Shown: piece by piece, positions 18,301 through 25,058 of the stretch
Layout of the letters: each line of letters begins with the position of its first letter
Numbering within the stretch: the first letter of the stretch is position 1
Assembly (NCBI GenBank): GCA_003506435.1
Contig: DOAQ01000006.1
Location: forward strand, 1 to 64,000
Source: Prolixibacteraceae bacterium
Lineage (GTDB): Bacteria; Bacteroidota; Bacteroidia; Bacteroidales; Prolixibacteraceae
Reading direction: 5' to 3'
DNA: 64,000 bases
Notes under the pieces: model-generated
Told to the model about the DNA's origin: nothing
Databases searched by the model: none
The model's input: the letters and a program-made list of their open reading frames with translations, nothing else
Position numbers and translations under genes: made by a program

Positions 18301-19029
18301 AGTTGTTAGAAGTTTTAAACCGACCACAATAGCGGCAATTATCGCCCCAATGGGCGTGGCAATAAATTTCAACGATTGTACAATCAATTGTTTCATTCCG
18401 CCAACCGTTGAGCCAATGACCCCCGGGGCTTGTTCCATTCTATTAATAAACCCCATTACCCCTCTCCCGGCCCCCTTTAATGCCTCGTCTACTTTTCCTG
18501 TTTCTTTTTCAAGCTGCCTGATCTGGGTAATCATTTTGCCGCCAACTTCAGCGTTTTTCATTTCCTCAACGGTAAGGCTTTTATATTCTTTCCGAAGAGC
18601 GTCGAGTTTGGCTATTTTTTTATCATAACTCCCCTCAACCATTTGGTTCATCTGTATTTCTTTCTGAACCTGTGCGCTCAGCCCTGCGGCGGTCGATTTT
18701 AATTCTGCACTACGAACTGACAGACGAGCCATTGCCTTAGCATATTCATCTGCACTTATTGTTTTAGATTTAAATTGCGCAGTTGCCTCTCTCTGTTCGT
18801 TTTCGTTCGCCTTCATTCTTTTAATTGTATCCTGAAGCGCTACAGCTCGTATTTGGTTTTCTTTCGATAATGCCTGAAAAGTCTCAAAAGACGCGCTTTG
18901 CAGCTTTTTATAACTTACATCGCCTTCCTTGCCCATGCTTTTGATATTCTGCTCTACCTTATGAATATCTTTTTCGATGTCGCCTTTCAGCACAAATTCA
19001 ATATCAACCGGTTCGCGGGTAGTACCCAT
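15376..19029 (-). CDS. Tail tape measure protein
   Basis: 1217 residues, predominantly helical and coiled-coil, with a hydrophobic stretch near residues 215-250 (IVQSLKFIATPIGAIIAAIV) typical of tape measure proteins that enter the host membrane. Long charged helical segments (QELQTKKEVAETEVKIAELR and similar) dominate residues 350-800. The length implies a tail of roughly 180 nm by the usual 0.15 nm per residue rule, which is inference. It sits between the tail chaperone genes and the Dit-like gene, as in siphophages. The spacers on both sides contain short AT-rich near-repeats. Confidence 0.92.
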   Translation of the reverse strand: MGTTREPVDIEFVLKGDIEKDIHKVEQNIKSMGKEGDVSYKKLQSASFETFQALSKENQIRAVALQDTIKRMKANENEQREATAQFKSKTISADEYAKAMARLSVRSAELKSTAAGLSAQVQKEIQMNQMVEGSYDKKIAKLDALRKEYKSLTVEEMKNAEVGGKMITQIRQLEKETGKVDEALKGAGRGVMGFINRMEQAPGVIGSTVGGMKQLIVQSLKFIATPIGAIIAAIVVGLKLLTTWFHRSAEGENAMITASAYFSQILDSLLNVVAKVGEWLYKAWEKPLDALKDLVQFMKDQVINRFVGLGNIFISLKDIGVNSFKLIKASIQDIWSDQDAAIKESKEGFKNAAKDMANAYGQVLTGIENPLDKLVDFAKETTEQADKRAAIAAELHKLDLQELQTKKEVAETEVKIAELREKAKNNETDERERLKYIKEAQRLTDEIDKKQIAELAKRLDLTRQKLLLEKGVTDVNKLTLEDLRTLNDLELQILSKQEEKSNRMRALLDQQNAINGKIATEKTATELINKELELKKEAYQTYYRFIAATDKAYANERFADLVKGGESYLEYINRKIEELKGKQTRSKTEDVQLSAYQGEKMEIMGTSNPVDVLRREMEEKKKLYADDIEAYQKYLQDKKALLEGDTTDMGPSMRTVVDAELTDANTAVQKNLDELVKKYQTYTLQLTSLEKDYQRDIARLRAELSNENSKYSKEDIEEAIKAREQASSAAIAKLTAEDADFYEVLFGNLDRISKQSIDAAIAKAKAFIEKIKSEHKNGTKEMSAEMEQYLIKLQEGIAKAEEESKTRLPENLQKVAAILKDAANMAALFDEELGQVINTAAEVAAGISSIATGVAKMETDPVGGITSIISGITGIVSAFKKQSEAQKKAAEEWEMMSMKSYLSDFEYNELLRERKRIQQQIGETTLQYNSRITNELQKQKSQNERDYNVLWNTLMKGQHDLSGPARKDFGSTVASIYGKSFDEIKKLYDSDQLSEKAKLLFEQLQKLKDEGEDINKMLAEQAEAMREALTGTTSEAITDAIVAGFENGYKSAADFADTFQDMMKKAVLQALKLQVLEEPIRQWYEAFAASMQAGTIDTDMERLNKQWEAIIGKAADWMDAAEQVTGLTFGETGSQTAKAGAITTITEATGSKLEGHFVAVRVNTGKLVESVADIQARFVKQALDTAEIAKNTRELYRLEAVESTLKRLENDGIKIKS

Positions 19030-19093
19030 AATTCTGAATTTAAATTTTAAATCTTAAATGTCTTTTTACTTACTACTTTCGACTTACGACTTA

Positions 19094-19510
19094 CTACTTC
19101 TTCTCCAACTTCTTCTCCAGCGCGGCAGCAAGCTGTTCCTCATTTTCAATCTGTATAAACACTGGCTTTTCGCCCTGCACGTAGCGCGGCGCATCGGCGG
19201 CCATCATCATCAGCGTCGGGAAATTAACTTTCCACAGCACTTTTTTAAGCGGCCAGTGCGTTGCCTGTATTACCTGGTAAATCTGTCCGAACGGGCTATG
19301 AAGGCCTTCCACGTAGCCTTTAACTCCCGATTCTTCGTTTATTGGCTCACGTTCGCCGGTGAGGTGATCTTCATCTCCCGAAGGAATGTGATAGTGTTCA
19401 TAAAATCCTGCACCCCCGACAGGGCGACCAGCAGGGCGGCCAGTTCCGATAGTTGGCGGCTGTCGGTATGCCAACGCAGCCACCAGGCCAGCGGTCGGCA
19501 GAAAAGCCAA
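19094..19510 (-). CDS. Tail assembly chaperone, second frame (likely -1 frameshift extension)
   Basis: An open frame that overlaps the 3' end of the upstream chaperone ORF by 172 bp in the -1 frame and continues 245 bp beyond its stop. The section after that stop (GYVEGLHSPFGQIYQVIQAT, HWPLKKVLWKVNF) looks coding, while the first half of the ORF mirrors the other frame. Many tailed phages make a G/GT pair by -1 slippage just before the tape measure gene, which is exactly this location. I see no canonical slippery heptamer, so internal initiation (for example at an ATG in the MMMAADAPR segment) is an alternative. Confidence 0.6.
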   Translation of the reverse strand: MAFLPTAGLVAALAYRQPPTIGTGRPAGRPVGGAGFYEHYHIPSGDEDHLTGEREPINEESGVKGYVEGLHSPFGQIYQVIQATHWPLKKVLWKVNFPTLMMMAADAPRYVQGEKPVFIQIENEEQLAAALEKKLEKK

Positions 19511-19800
19511 CCCGAAACCCGGCCCCGCAATATGCCAATTGCCACAATACGGCTGGCCGGCTTGGCGGTACGGCGAAACAAAGCGATCCAGTTGTTCATG
19601 TCCTGTTCTTTTAGTTCGTCGCCAATGCCCATTTTCAGATACATGCCCGAAATGCGAAGCATGTTGCCCATAACCGGGCGGCGTACCACCAGCGCGATAG
19701 TTCGTATCCCAAATACCCGAAAAAGAAAGGGGGCGGGGATTGGAACCCTCACCCCCTTATCGAGTATCGTATCGACGGTTTTAATTTCAACATCTTCCAT
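19339..19800 (-). CDS. Tail assembly chaperone, first frame
   Basis: 153 residues located between the tail tube gene and the tape measure. It contains DTILDKGVRVPIPAP and a central segment with WIALFRRTAKPASRI. The start ATG overlaps the stop of the tail tube gene by one base. Position and size match the short form of the tail assembly chaperone; its stop lies within the second-frame ORF. The functional assignment rests on gene order rather than a recognised motif. Confidence 0.65.
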   Translation of the reverse strand: MEDVEIKTVDTILDKGVRVPIPAPFLFRVFGIRTIALVVRRPVMGNMLRISGMYLKMGIGDELKEQDMNNWIALFRRTAKPASRIVAIGILRGRVSGWLFCRPLAWWLRWHTDSRQLSELAALLVALSGVQDFMNTITFLREMKITSPANVSQ

Positions 19801-20297
19801 TACGCGGGCGTTGGAATTATTTTTCTTGGAGGCGTGTCGGCCCCTTCAGGTTGCATAACAATGCCCGTAACTTCAATTTTCGCAATTTCAGTGCGAGTAA
19901 GGTTCCATGTAATTTTTCCATACAGAAAAACCCGCGCAAATTGGATTGTTTTTCCCAAAAGAGTAATATATTCAACCGATAATTCCTGCGAGAAACTATC
20001 AGAAGCGCCTTCCCATGCGGTTGAATCAACTGTTCCGCCAATCCATTTAACCAGGTTGGCCGGATCAATATCTACAAGGGTAAACTTAAGAATAGTTCCT
20101 GCATCTTCGTGTGAGATAAGAAACGGGTGACGTATTCCCTCCGCGTAAAACGGTGTGTCAGTTCCGTCTTCATCAATCATCGAAGCAGTATTGCGAAATA
20201 CTTTGCCAACTGATGTTAGCGAGGTACCCATGACGCCAAGCGCACCTATTGCGCCCGCTTTGATGTCTTTACATCCAACTCCGTAAGCTGTTGACAT
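19800..20297 (-). CDS. Putative major tail tube protein
   Basis: 165 residues, beta-rich, with a start motif MSTAYGVGCKDIKAGAIG and later LVKWIGGTVDST and GKITWNLTRTEIAKIEV. Size, composition and location before the tail chaperones and tape measure fit a siphophage tail tube subunit. I do not recognise a named family by sequence alone, so this is a positional call. Confidence 0.65.
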   Translation of the reverse strand: MSTAYGVGCKDIKAGAIGALGVMGTSLTSVGKVFRNTASMIDEDGTDTPFYAEGIRHPFLISHEDAGTILKFTLVDIDPANLVKWIGGTVDSTAWEGASDSFSQELSVEYITLLGKTIQFARVFLYGKITWNLTRTEIAKIEVTGIVMQPEGADTPPRKIIPTPA

Positions 20298-20300
20298 ACC

Positions 20301-20777
20301 TTATTGCTTTTTTGATTTTACAAATTTGATAACAGCTTCGAGCAACCCTTTAATCAGATTGCCTTCAAAATCTTCATCCAATAAAGGAATGTCGATAAAT
20401 GAGTTCACCGTTTCGGTCACTTCATCGGTCACAGCCGACCAGTCGCCGCTAACGTATGCGTCGAGCAATGCCACGATAGCCGGACGGGCTTTTTCAGGCA
20501 CTTTTTCGCCCCACTTGTCGTCGAGATAAGTAAGGGCAAGGTTTATCAGTTTGTCATCAAAAAGTTCGACCACCGGGCCAATCAGCTTAATTTTGCTGAG
20601 ATTAATGTCGGTGTCCATCTTTTTGGAAACTGCTTTTACCAATTCTTCGGATAAAATTCCTTTTTCCACGATATACAGTTTTAAAATGTTTTTAATTGTG
20701 AGTAATAGCCGCAACACCAGGTAAACACCCGGTTTAACGACCTTCAATGTCTTCAGTATCAACAGCAGGTATTTCAT
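20301..20777 (-). CDS. Unknown protein next to lysis genes, hydrophobic N-terminus
   Basis: 158 residues. The N-terminus is a long amphipathic/hydrophobic stretch (YLLLILKTLKVVKPGVYLVL); the rest is helical and acidic, ending VIKFVKSKKQ. It overlaps the 3' end of the holin-like gene by 44 bp, so translation is probably coupled. It could be a membrane-associated lysis or virion protein. No family is recognised. Confidence 0.7.
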   Translation of the reverse strand: MKYLLLILKTLKVVKPGVYLVLRLLLTIKNILKLYIVEKGILSEELVKAVSKKMDTDINLSKIKLIGPVVELFDDKLINLALTYLDDKWGEKVPEKARPAIVALLDAYVSGDWSAVTDEVTETVNSFIDIPLLDEDFEGNLIKGLLEAVIKFVKSKKQ

Positions 20778-20985
20778 GTTTTTTACTCCTTTTCCGTTTT
20801 TGGAACCAGCCGACGATGGTCAGCACGCTCACGATCAGCGAGGCGATTAATACAAGCAATTGCAGCACGTCGATTACATTTTGCAGATACGAACTCGAAA
20901 GTAAGCCCCCGAAGCCCGAAGCCGCGCCCACACTTGGGTTTTCGCCCAGCCAGTCAGTTGCCCGTATAAAAAGTAGTTTCAACAT
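20734..20985 (-). CDS. Holin-like small membrane protein
   Basis: 83 residues with one clear transmembrane segment (LLVLIASLIVSVLTIVGWF, about residues 43-62), an amphipathic N-terminus and a basic tail (QKRKRSKKHE). It directly follows the lysin gene (1-bp gap). Size, topology and neighbour suggest a holin that permeabilises the inner membrane to release the muramidase. Holins are not conserved in sequence, so this is a contextual call. Confidence 0.65.
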   Translation of the reverse strand: MLKLLFIRATDWLGENPSVGAASGFGGLLSSSYLQNVIDVLQLLVLIASLIVSVLTIVGWFQKRKRSKKHEIPAVDTEDIEGR

Positions 20986-20986
20986 A

Positions 20987-21583
20987 TTACACCCGGTTTA
21001 CCCAGCCATAGAAATAAACTTCCTGACTGGCGGTTTTTTTACAGATTTCGGCATATTTGGCAAATTGCAGCCCATTAAGGCACTTCATCAGGGTGCGGAT
21101 ATTCTTTTCGTGCGAACGTCCCGGAATGCTTGCAGTGGCCATGTAAGCCCGGTAAGCAGCAATAGTTTTCGCTCCGGGTTTTCCATCAACAGCTATATCC
21201 AGGTAGTGTTCCTGGTTCTTGTTCAGAAGGTTTAACGCCTCCTGTAAATAGCCCCCGGCGGTGCCGGTTCCCTGGTTTACTGCCGTGTCGAACAGTTCGG
21301 CGGCAATTTCCTGGTCAAATTCGCCACAAAGGAGCTTTTCCCAGAACCCGTCGTTGTAGAACTTCATAACAAGCCCGTCCAGTTCCTCATCTGCCTGCAA
21401 TGCCTGAATAAATTTCGCCCCTGCATTGTGCCTGATCTCGTCAACGATTGCCCAACCCGGCCAGTTTGGCCAGAAGTTGCGGGCAATGCCGCGCCAGGTT
21501 TCACCACCCCGGTCACGGGGATCGTTGGAATACGATCCCTCGTGGGCCATTGTGGTTTGATATGCAGTGAGAAAATCAGCCAT
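20987..21583 (-). CDS. Endolysin, GH108-type N-acetylmuramidase with peptidoglycan-binding domain
   Basis: 198 residues. The N-terminal motif HEGSYSNDPRDRGGETW contains the catalytic Glu (residue 15) of glycoside hydrolase family 108. The second half (AVDGKPGAKTIAAYRAY) matches a PG-binding-3 domain. It cleaves the glycan backbone of peptidoglycan to lyse the host. There is no signal peptide, consistent with export through the adjacent holin-like protein. The gene lies between capsid and tail genes, a common lysis-cassette position in Bacteroidota transposable phages. Confidence 0.9.
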   Translation of the reverse strand: MADFLTAYQTTMAHEGSYSNDPRDRGGETWRGIARNFWPNWPGWAIVDEIRHNAGAKFIQALQADEELDGLVMKFYNDGFWEKLLCGEFDQEIAAELFDTAVNQGTGTAGGYLQEALNLLNKNQEHYLDIAVDGKPGAKTIAAYRAYMATASIPGRSHEKNIRTLMKCLNGLQFAKYAEICKKTASQEVYFYGWVNRV

Positions 21584-21594
21584 TGTAATTCAGA

Positions 21595-22635
21595 TTACGC
21601 GTTGTCCTGCACGATAGCCAATAAACCGGCTACATCATTACGCATCGGGCGGCCACCGGCACGTACCAGGAACGAATAGATGTCGCCGTAGTACAGCGGG
21701 TTCTTTTCGTCGTCGAACATTTCGGTTTGTCCCAAAGCGCGGCAAACACTTCCTTCGTGCCATGCCAGTACGGCTGCCTGATCGGTTGTTACTCCGGTCT
21801 CTGTCCATGCTTTTGGCGCAAGGGCAGCAGTATAACGCCCAGATTTCGAGCGCATCATTATGTTGAAGGTGAACAATTTTCCCAACACACCGTTAGCGAC
21901 ATCTGCCTGTGAATAAAAAGCCATCGAATCTTTATCTGTCAGGTCGTTAATTAACTGGCCGTACATTACTGCGTCAACCAACATATATCGGCCTTCCTGC
22001 GGAATGTCCTTGCTATTGAAATCGTTCATGGCGGCCAGCACATCGGCTTTCACGAACTTTTTCCGGTTTCCGGTTGCGGATGGCAGGTGGGCCGTAGCGC
22101 CGGTACCGGTAGTGCGGATTACAGATGAAGATGGCGCAGACCATTTATAAATAAAGTCATTCGAAACCTCTTCAATCAATTTGGCTTTGTCGTTCTTTAA
22201 TACCGATTCGCGCTTATTGTAGCTTAGTTCAACCGTGTCGGCATGCGGAATCTTGATCGGGTCGGTAGTGTATTCGTCCAGATCGAAAGTTAAATCAACA
22301 TCGGCACGTGTTTTCACTGTTGCCGGGAAACTCTTCCGGTTTTTCTCTACATTCGACGCTACACCTGCGTTCGGAATATGGCAGGTTTTGTTCGTTACGA
22401 ACTCATCGGCATTGAATGCCTTACTCATAAACGAGTTATTCGCAAACAACTGTTCGACCAGCGAACTCATCCATATTTCCTTTTGGACAGCCATTTGCGC
22501 CCCGGCCCCTCCGGAGGTGAATAATCCAATTCCAAAAATTGCAACAGGATTGAACCCGGAAGCGGCGGCAATGCCGACAGCAGCAACCAGATTAAAAAGC
22601 AGCGCGGTTAAAACCGCTAAAAATTTGTTTTTCAT
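21595..22635 (-). CDS. Major capsid protein (Mu gpT-like role) with hydrophobic N-terminus
   Basis: 346 residues. Residues about 50-346 read like a HK97-fold capsid subunit (MSSLVEQLFANNSFMSKAFN, then NVEKNRKSFP, VKTRADVDLTFDLDEYTTDP, LAWHEGSVCRALGQTE). It lies directly after the protease/scaffold and putative decoration genes. Unusually, residues 1-45 form a signal-peptide-like or transmembrane segment (FLAVLTALLFNLVAAVGIAA) not expected in a cytoplasmic capsid protein. It may be removed by the prohead protease during maturation. Confidence 0.85.
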   Translation of the reverse strand: MKNKFLAVLTALLFNLVAAVGIAAASGFNPVAIFGIGLFTSGGAGAQMAVQKEIWMSSLVEQLFANNSFMSKAFNADEFVTNKTCHIPNAGVASNVEKNRKSFPATVKTRADVDLTFDLDEYTTDPIKIPHADTVELSYNKRESVLKNDKAKLIEEVSNDFIYKWSAPSSSVIRTTGTGATAHLPSATGNRKKFVKADVLAAMNDFNSKDIPQEGRYMLVDAVMYGQLINDLTDKDSMAFYSQADVANGVLGKLFTFNIMMRSKSGRYTAALAPKAWTETGVTTDQAAVLAWHEGSVCRALGQTEMFDDEKNPLYYGDIYSFLVRAGGRPMRNDVAGLLAIVQDNA

Positions 22636-22665
22636 GTGTATTTCAGTTTTTAAATTAATTACTGA

Positions 22666-23445
22666 TTAAGCCGTTGCAGGCACACTGTAAGCCGGTACGA
22701 AAGCCGTTCCGTTGTATGTGAAGGTTACAAAAGCCACTTTTGTAGCAGCCACAACAATAGAAGCTAGTCCTGCATCAAACCCTGTCCCTAACGTCACTGT
22801 ACGGTCGGTTGCGTCGGCATCAAGTTTCAGATGCAGTTTGGCACCGACAGGAACTGCCTCACCAATAGTGAGGTTAATCGTTGCGTTACCGGTCAGTTCA
22901 GCCGGTTGCAGGAATGTTTCCTTCTTTTCTATTGTAACGGCCAGCGTTGCACCGTAGGCCGGAGAAAGCACTTCGCTGCCTTCAAGAGCGACAATGTCAG
23001 CTTCAACAGCGGTCATGCGGGCGGCAAGTGCGCCGAGTTCAACCTCGTCGAACGAACAGGGAAGGAAGCTGGTTCCGTCGTATTCGAAAGCGGCAAACAA
23101 AGTTGTGTTTGCAGGTACAACTATATTTTCGGCTGCAGCGTCGAACCCGGTACCGAGGGTAAGAGTTCTGGCTGTGGCGTCGGCAGACAATTTCAGGTGC
23201 AACCTGGCACCGGCAGTAACCTGCGCATTGATGGTCAGGTTCAGCGTTGCGTTGCCAGTCAGTTCGGCAGGCTGAATAAAATTCTGCATCTGTTTGATGG
23301 TGGCGGCTATTGTAGCGGCATAATCCGGAGCCTGCACCTGTGCAAGTGGAAACAATACTTCGCGGTTCAGAAGGTCGGCGCCTTCGGGTGCAACAAAGTT
23401 CATGTGAACTTCGGTGCGGTCTGTTTTTTTATAACTCCAGCTCAT
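22666..23445 (-). CDS. Putative capsid decoration/fibre protein with internal duplication
   Basis: 259 residues built from two homologous units of about 85 residues (about 35-125 and 165-255), each with QPAELTGNATxNLTI, then GAxLHLKLxADAT and LTLGTGFDA- or VTLGTGFDA-type strands. Beta-rich repeats, no enzyme motifs. It lies between protease/scaffold and major capsid, where decoration or head-fibre proteins are found. Function is inferred from position; the duplication is directly visible. Confidence 0.7.
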   Translation of the reverse strand: MSWSYKKTDRTEVHMNFVAPEGADLLNREVLFPLAQVQAPDYAATIAATIKQMQNFIQPAELTGNATLNLTINAQVTAGARLHLKLSADATARTLTLGTGFDAAAENIVVPANTTLFAAFEYDGTSFLPCSFDEVELGALAARMTAVEADIVALEGSEVLSPAYGATLAVTIEKKETFLQPAELTGNATINLTIGEAVPVGAKLHLKLDADATDRTVTLGTGFDAGLASIVVAATKVAFVTFTYNGTAFVPAYSVPATA

Positions 23446-23447
23446 GG

Positions 23448-23936
23448 TTAGGCTTTTTGAGGTTTACACCCGTAGCGGGCTTCAAATTTCTGTTCGTACA
23501 GGTCGGGATACTTATCTTTCAAAGTCACCAACTTACCTTCTTTGTCGAGAGTGTTCCAGTCTTTTTTCTGAAGATCGGCCAGTTCAACAGCATTTTCAGC
23601 ATTACCGGGTTCAATTTGTCCGGAAACAGACTGACGTTTCGGAATTGCAGACAATGCTGTTTTCGCTGATTCAAAATCAGTGTCAAACAGTTTAATGTAA
23701 GTATCCTTACCATCTGCATTAATGCGTCCATCTTTCACGGCGGCATCGACCAACTGGATTGCTTCAGCTTTTTGCGCAGCTTTAGCAGCGTTGTTCAGGG
23801 TGTCAATGCGACTTGTAAGGGTCACATTTTCGGTTTTCAGGCGGTCGCGGTCACTGATGATCGCCCGCACGGCGGCGGCTTTTTCGGCTGGTGTGGCCGT
23901 GTCCGCCAAATTGAGAATCTGGTTTAATTCATCCAT
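23448..23936 (-). CDS. Possible internally initiated scaffold protein
   Basis: An in-frame ATG at 23936 would give a 162-residue protein consisting only of the helical scaffold half of the protease gene. This mirrors Mu gene Z within gene I. The upstream sequence is A-rich, which is compatible with Bacteroidota initiation, but there is no decisive ribosome-binding site. Inference only. Confidence 0.4.
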   Translation of the reverse strand: MDELNQILNLADTATPAEKAAAVRAIISDRDRLKTENVTLTSRIDTLNNAAKAAQKAEAIQLVDAAVKDGRINADGKDTYIKLFDTDFESAKTALSAIPKRQSVSGQIEPGNAENAVELADLQKKDWNTLDKEGKLVTLKDKYPDLYEQKFEARYGCKPQKA

Positions 23937-24443
23937 TTTTTCATTTTTTGGATTATTACTTGTTTTTGTAGTGTCCATGAGCTTTATAAGGGCGGAAGGG
24001 TCGTTCAGGTCGATTTGCTTACCTGTCTCGCGGTCGTAGAATACCATTGCGTTATGGTTTGATCCAATGGTCACTATTGAAGCCTCACGCACGGTCCATT
24101 TCGTGACCGTTTGAAGTGTTTGACCCGGGAGTTTCAACATCGGATCGTCGGATGTCGCTTCGGGCGGCCATGCGCCAATTGAAGCCATGCGGATGAAATC
24201 GCGGTCAACCTTTCCCATTACCTCAACCGCCTTTGCGTCTTTTTCATCGAAAACAGCATCAGCTAATATATTTCCGCCTTCAATACGAATATTCTCCCAT
24301 CGAATGATGGGCATGTCCCAATCGTTGTGGTTAAGCAGCCCGACGGGATTTTTTCGGAATTCTTCCAGGTTGGCCCCGGAGGTCAACATTCGGAATCCTC
24401 GTGTATTTACGGTCTCGTCGTGAAGGATAAAAGTTTTCGGCAT
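23448..24443 (-). CDS. Prohead protease with C-terminal scaffold domain (Mu gpI/Z-like)
   Basis: 331 residues. The N-terminal 150 residues resemble a phage prohead serine protease (LLNHNDWDMPI with candidate His, and REASIVTIGSNHNA with candidate Ser). Residues 165-260 are helical and charged like a scaffold (AEKAAAVRAIISDRDRLKTE). In Mu the scaffold Z is made from an internal start of the protease gene I, and an internal ATG at 23936 (MDELNQILNL) could do the same here. It is the first gene of the leftward late operon. Confidence 0.85.
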   Translation of the reverse strand: MPKTFILHDETVNTRGFRMLTSGANLEEFRKNPVGLLNHNDWDMPIIRWENIRIEGGNILADAVFDEKDAKAVEVMGKVDRDFIRMASIGAWPPEATSDDPMLKLPGQTLQTVTKWTVREASIVTIGSNHNAMVFYDRETGKQIDLNDPSALIKLMDTTKTSNNPKNEKMDELNQILNLADTATPAEKAAAVRAIISDRDRLKTENVTLTSRIDTLNNAAKAAQKAEAIQLVDAAVKDGRINADGKDTYIKLFDTDFESAKTALSAIPKRQSVSGQIEPGNAENAVELADLQKKDWNTLDKEGKLVTLKDKYPDLYEQKFEARYGCKPQKA

Positions 24444-24607
24444 CTCATCAATTTTTATTATTCGCGGGTCAAATGGTGAGCTAAACTAATCTGACAGAAC
24501 GTCATAATCAAATAACCTTTTAAGGTATGTAAGTTTTGTGTTAACCGTTAAAAGGCTAGTTGCCTGTGTCGCGCGCGAATCGTACATTTCCGGAAAATAA
24601 TGACATT
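24444..24607. promoter_or_regulatory. Divergent late-gene control region
   Basis: A 164-bp gap separates the leftward protease/capsid operon from the rightward terminase operon, so promoters for both should lie here. It contains an inverted repeat CCTTTTAA (24516-24523) and TTAAAAGG (24548-24555), a plausible binding site for a late activator. No clear Bacteroidota TTTG/TAnnTTTG pair was found. Confidence 0.45.
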
Positions 24608-25057
24608 ATGGCCGGATTAACAACCAAGCAAAAAAAAGAATGGGCACAGCTTCTGATTACCAAAGAAGGCTACACCCAAAAAGATGCAGCCGCGAAAGTG
24701 GAAGTATCCGCCGTAACCATGAACAAATGGTACAACGAAGGCAACTGGGAGCGGCTGAAGCAATCGATGCTAATTACTCGTCAGGAACAGTTAAGCCGCT
24801 TATATATGCAGCTCGATGAACTGAACACGGCGATTATGAACCGCGCCACCGGGCAACGTTTTGCCAACTCAAAAGAAGCCGACACTATCGCGAAATTAGC
24901 CGGGGCAATTAAAACAATGGAAACCGAGGCCTCAATCGCCGATGTTGTTGAAGTGTCGAAACGCCTGCTGAACTGGCTGCGCCCGATAAGCCATACAAAA
25001 GCGGTTGAGATGGCCGCCGTATTCAACGATTTTATAAAAGACATCCTAAAACGCTGA
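24608..25057 (+). CDS. Small terminase subunit
   Basis: 149 residues. An N-terminal HTH (LITKEGYTQKDAAAKVEVSA, then VTMNKWYNEGNWE) is followed by helical oligomerisation segments. It would bind phage DNA and hand it to the large subunit. It ends 1 bp before the large terminase gene. I choose the ATG at 24608 (MAGLTTKQKK) because the HTH starts right after it; the frame is open from 24560. Confidence 0.85.
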   Translation: MAGLTTKQKKEWAQLLITKEGYTQKDAAAKVEVSAVTMNKWYNEGNWERLKQSMLITRQEQLSRLYMQLDELNTAIMNRATGQRFANSKEADTIAKLAGAIKTMETEASIADVVEVSKRLLNWLRPISHTKAVEMAAVFNDFIKDILKR

Positions 25058-25058
25058 T

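Noticed and set aside
19058..19858. 266-residue plus-strand ORF opposite the tail chaperone genes
   Set aside because: Its translation is low-complexity and Leu/Arg/Ser-rich, with no natural motif, and it lies wholly antisense to two tail ORFs that fit gene order. Shadow frame.
22831..23451. 206-residue plus-strand ORF opposite the putative decoration gene
   Set aside because: Antisense to a well-supported repeated protein; its internal similarity merely mirrors that duplication.
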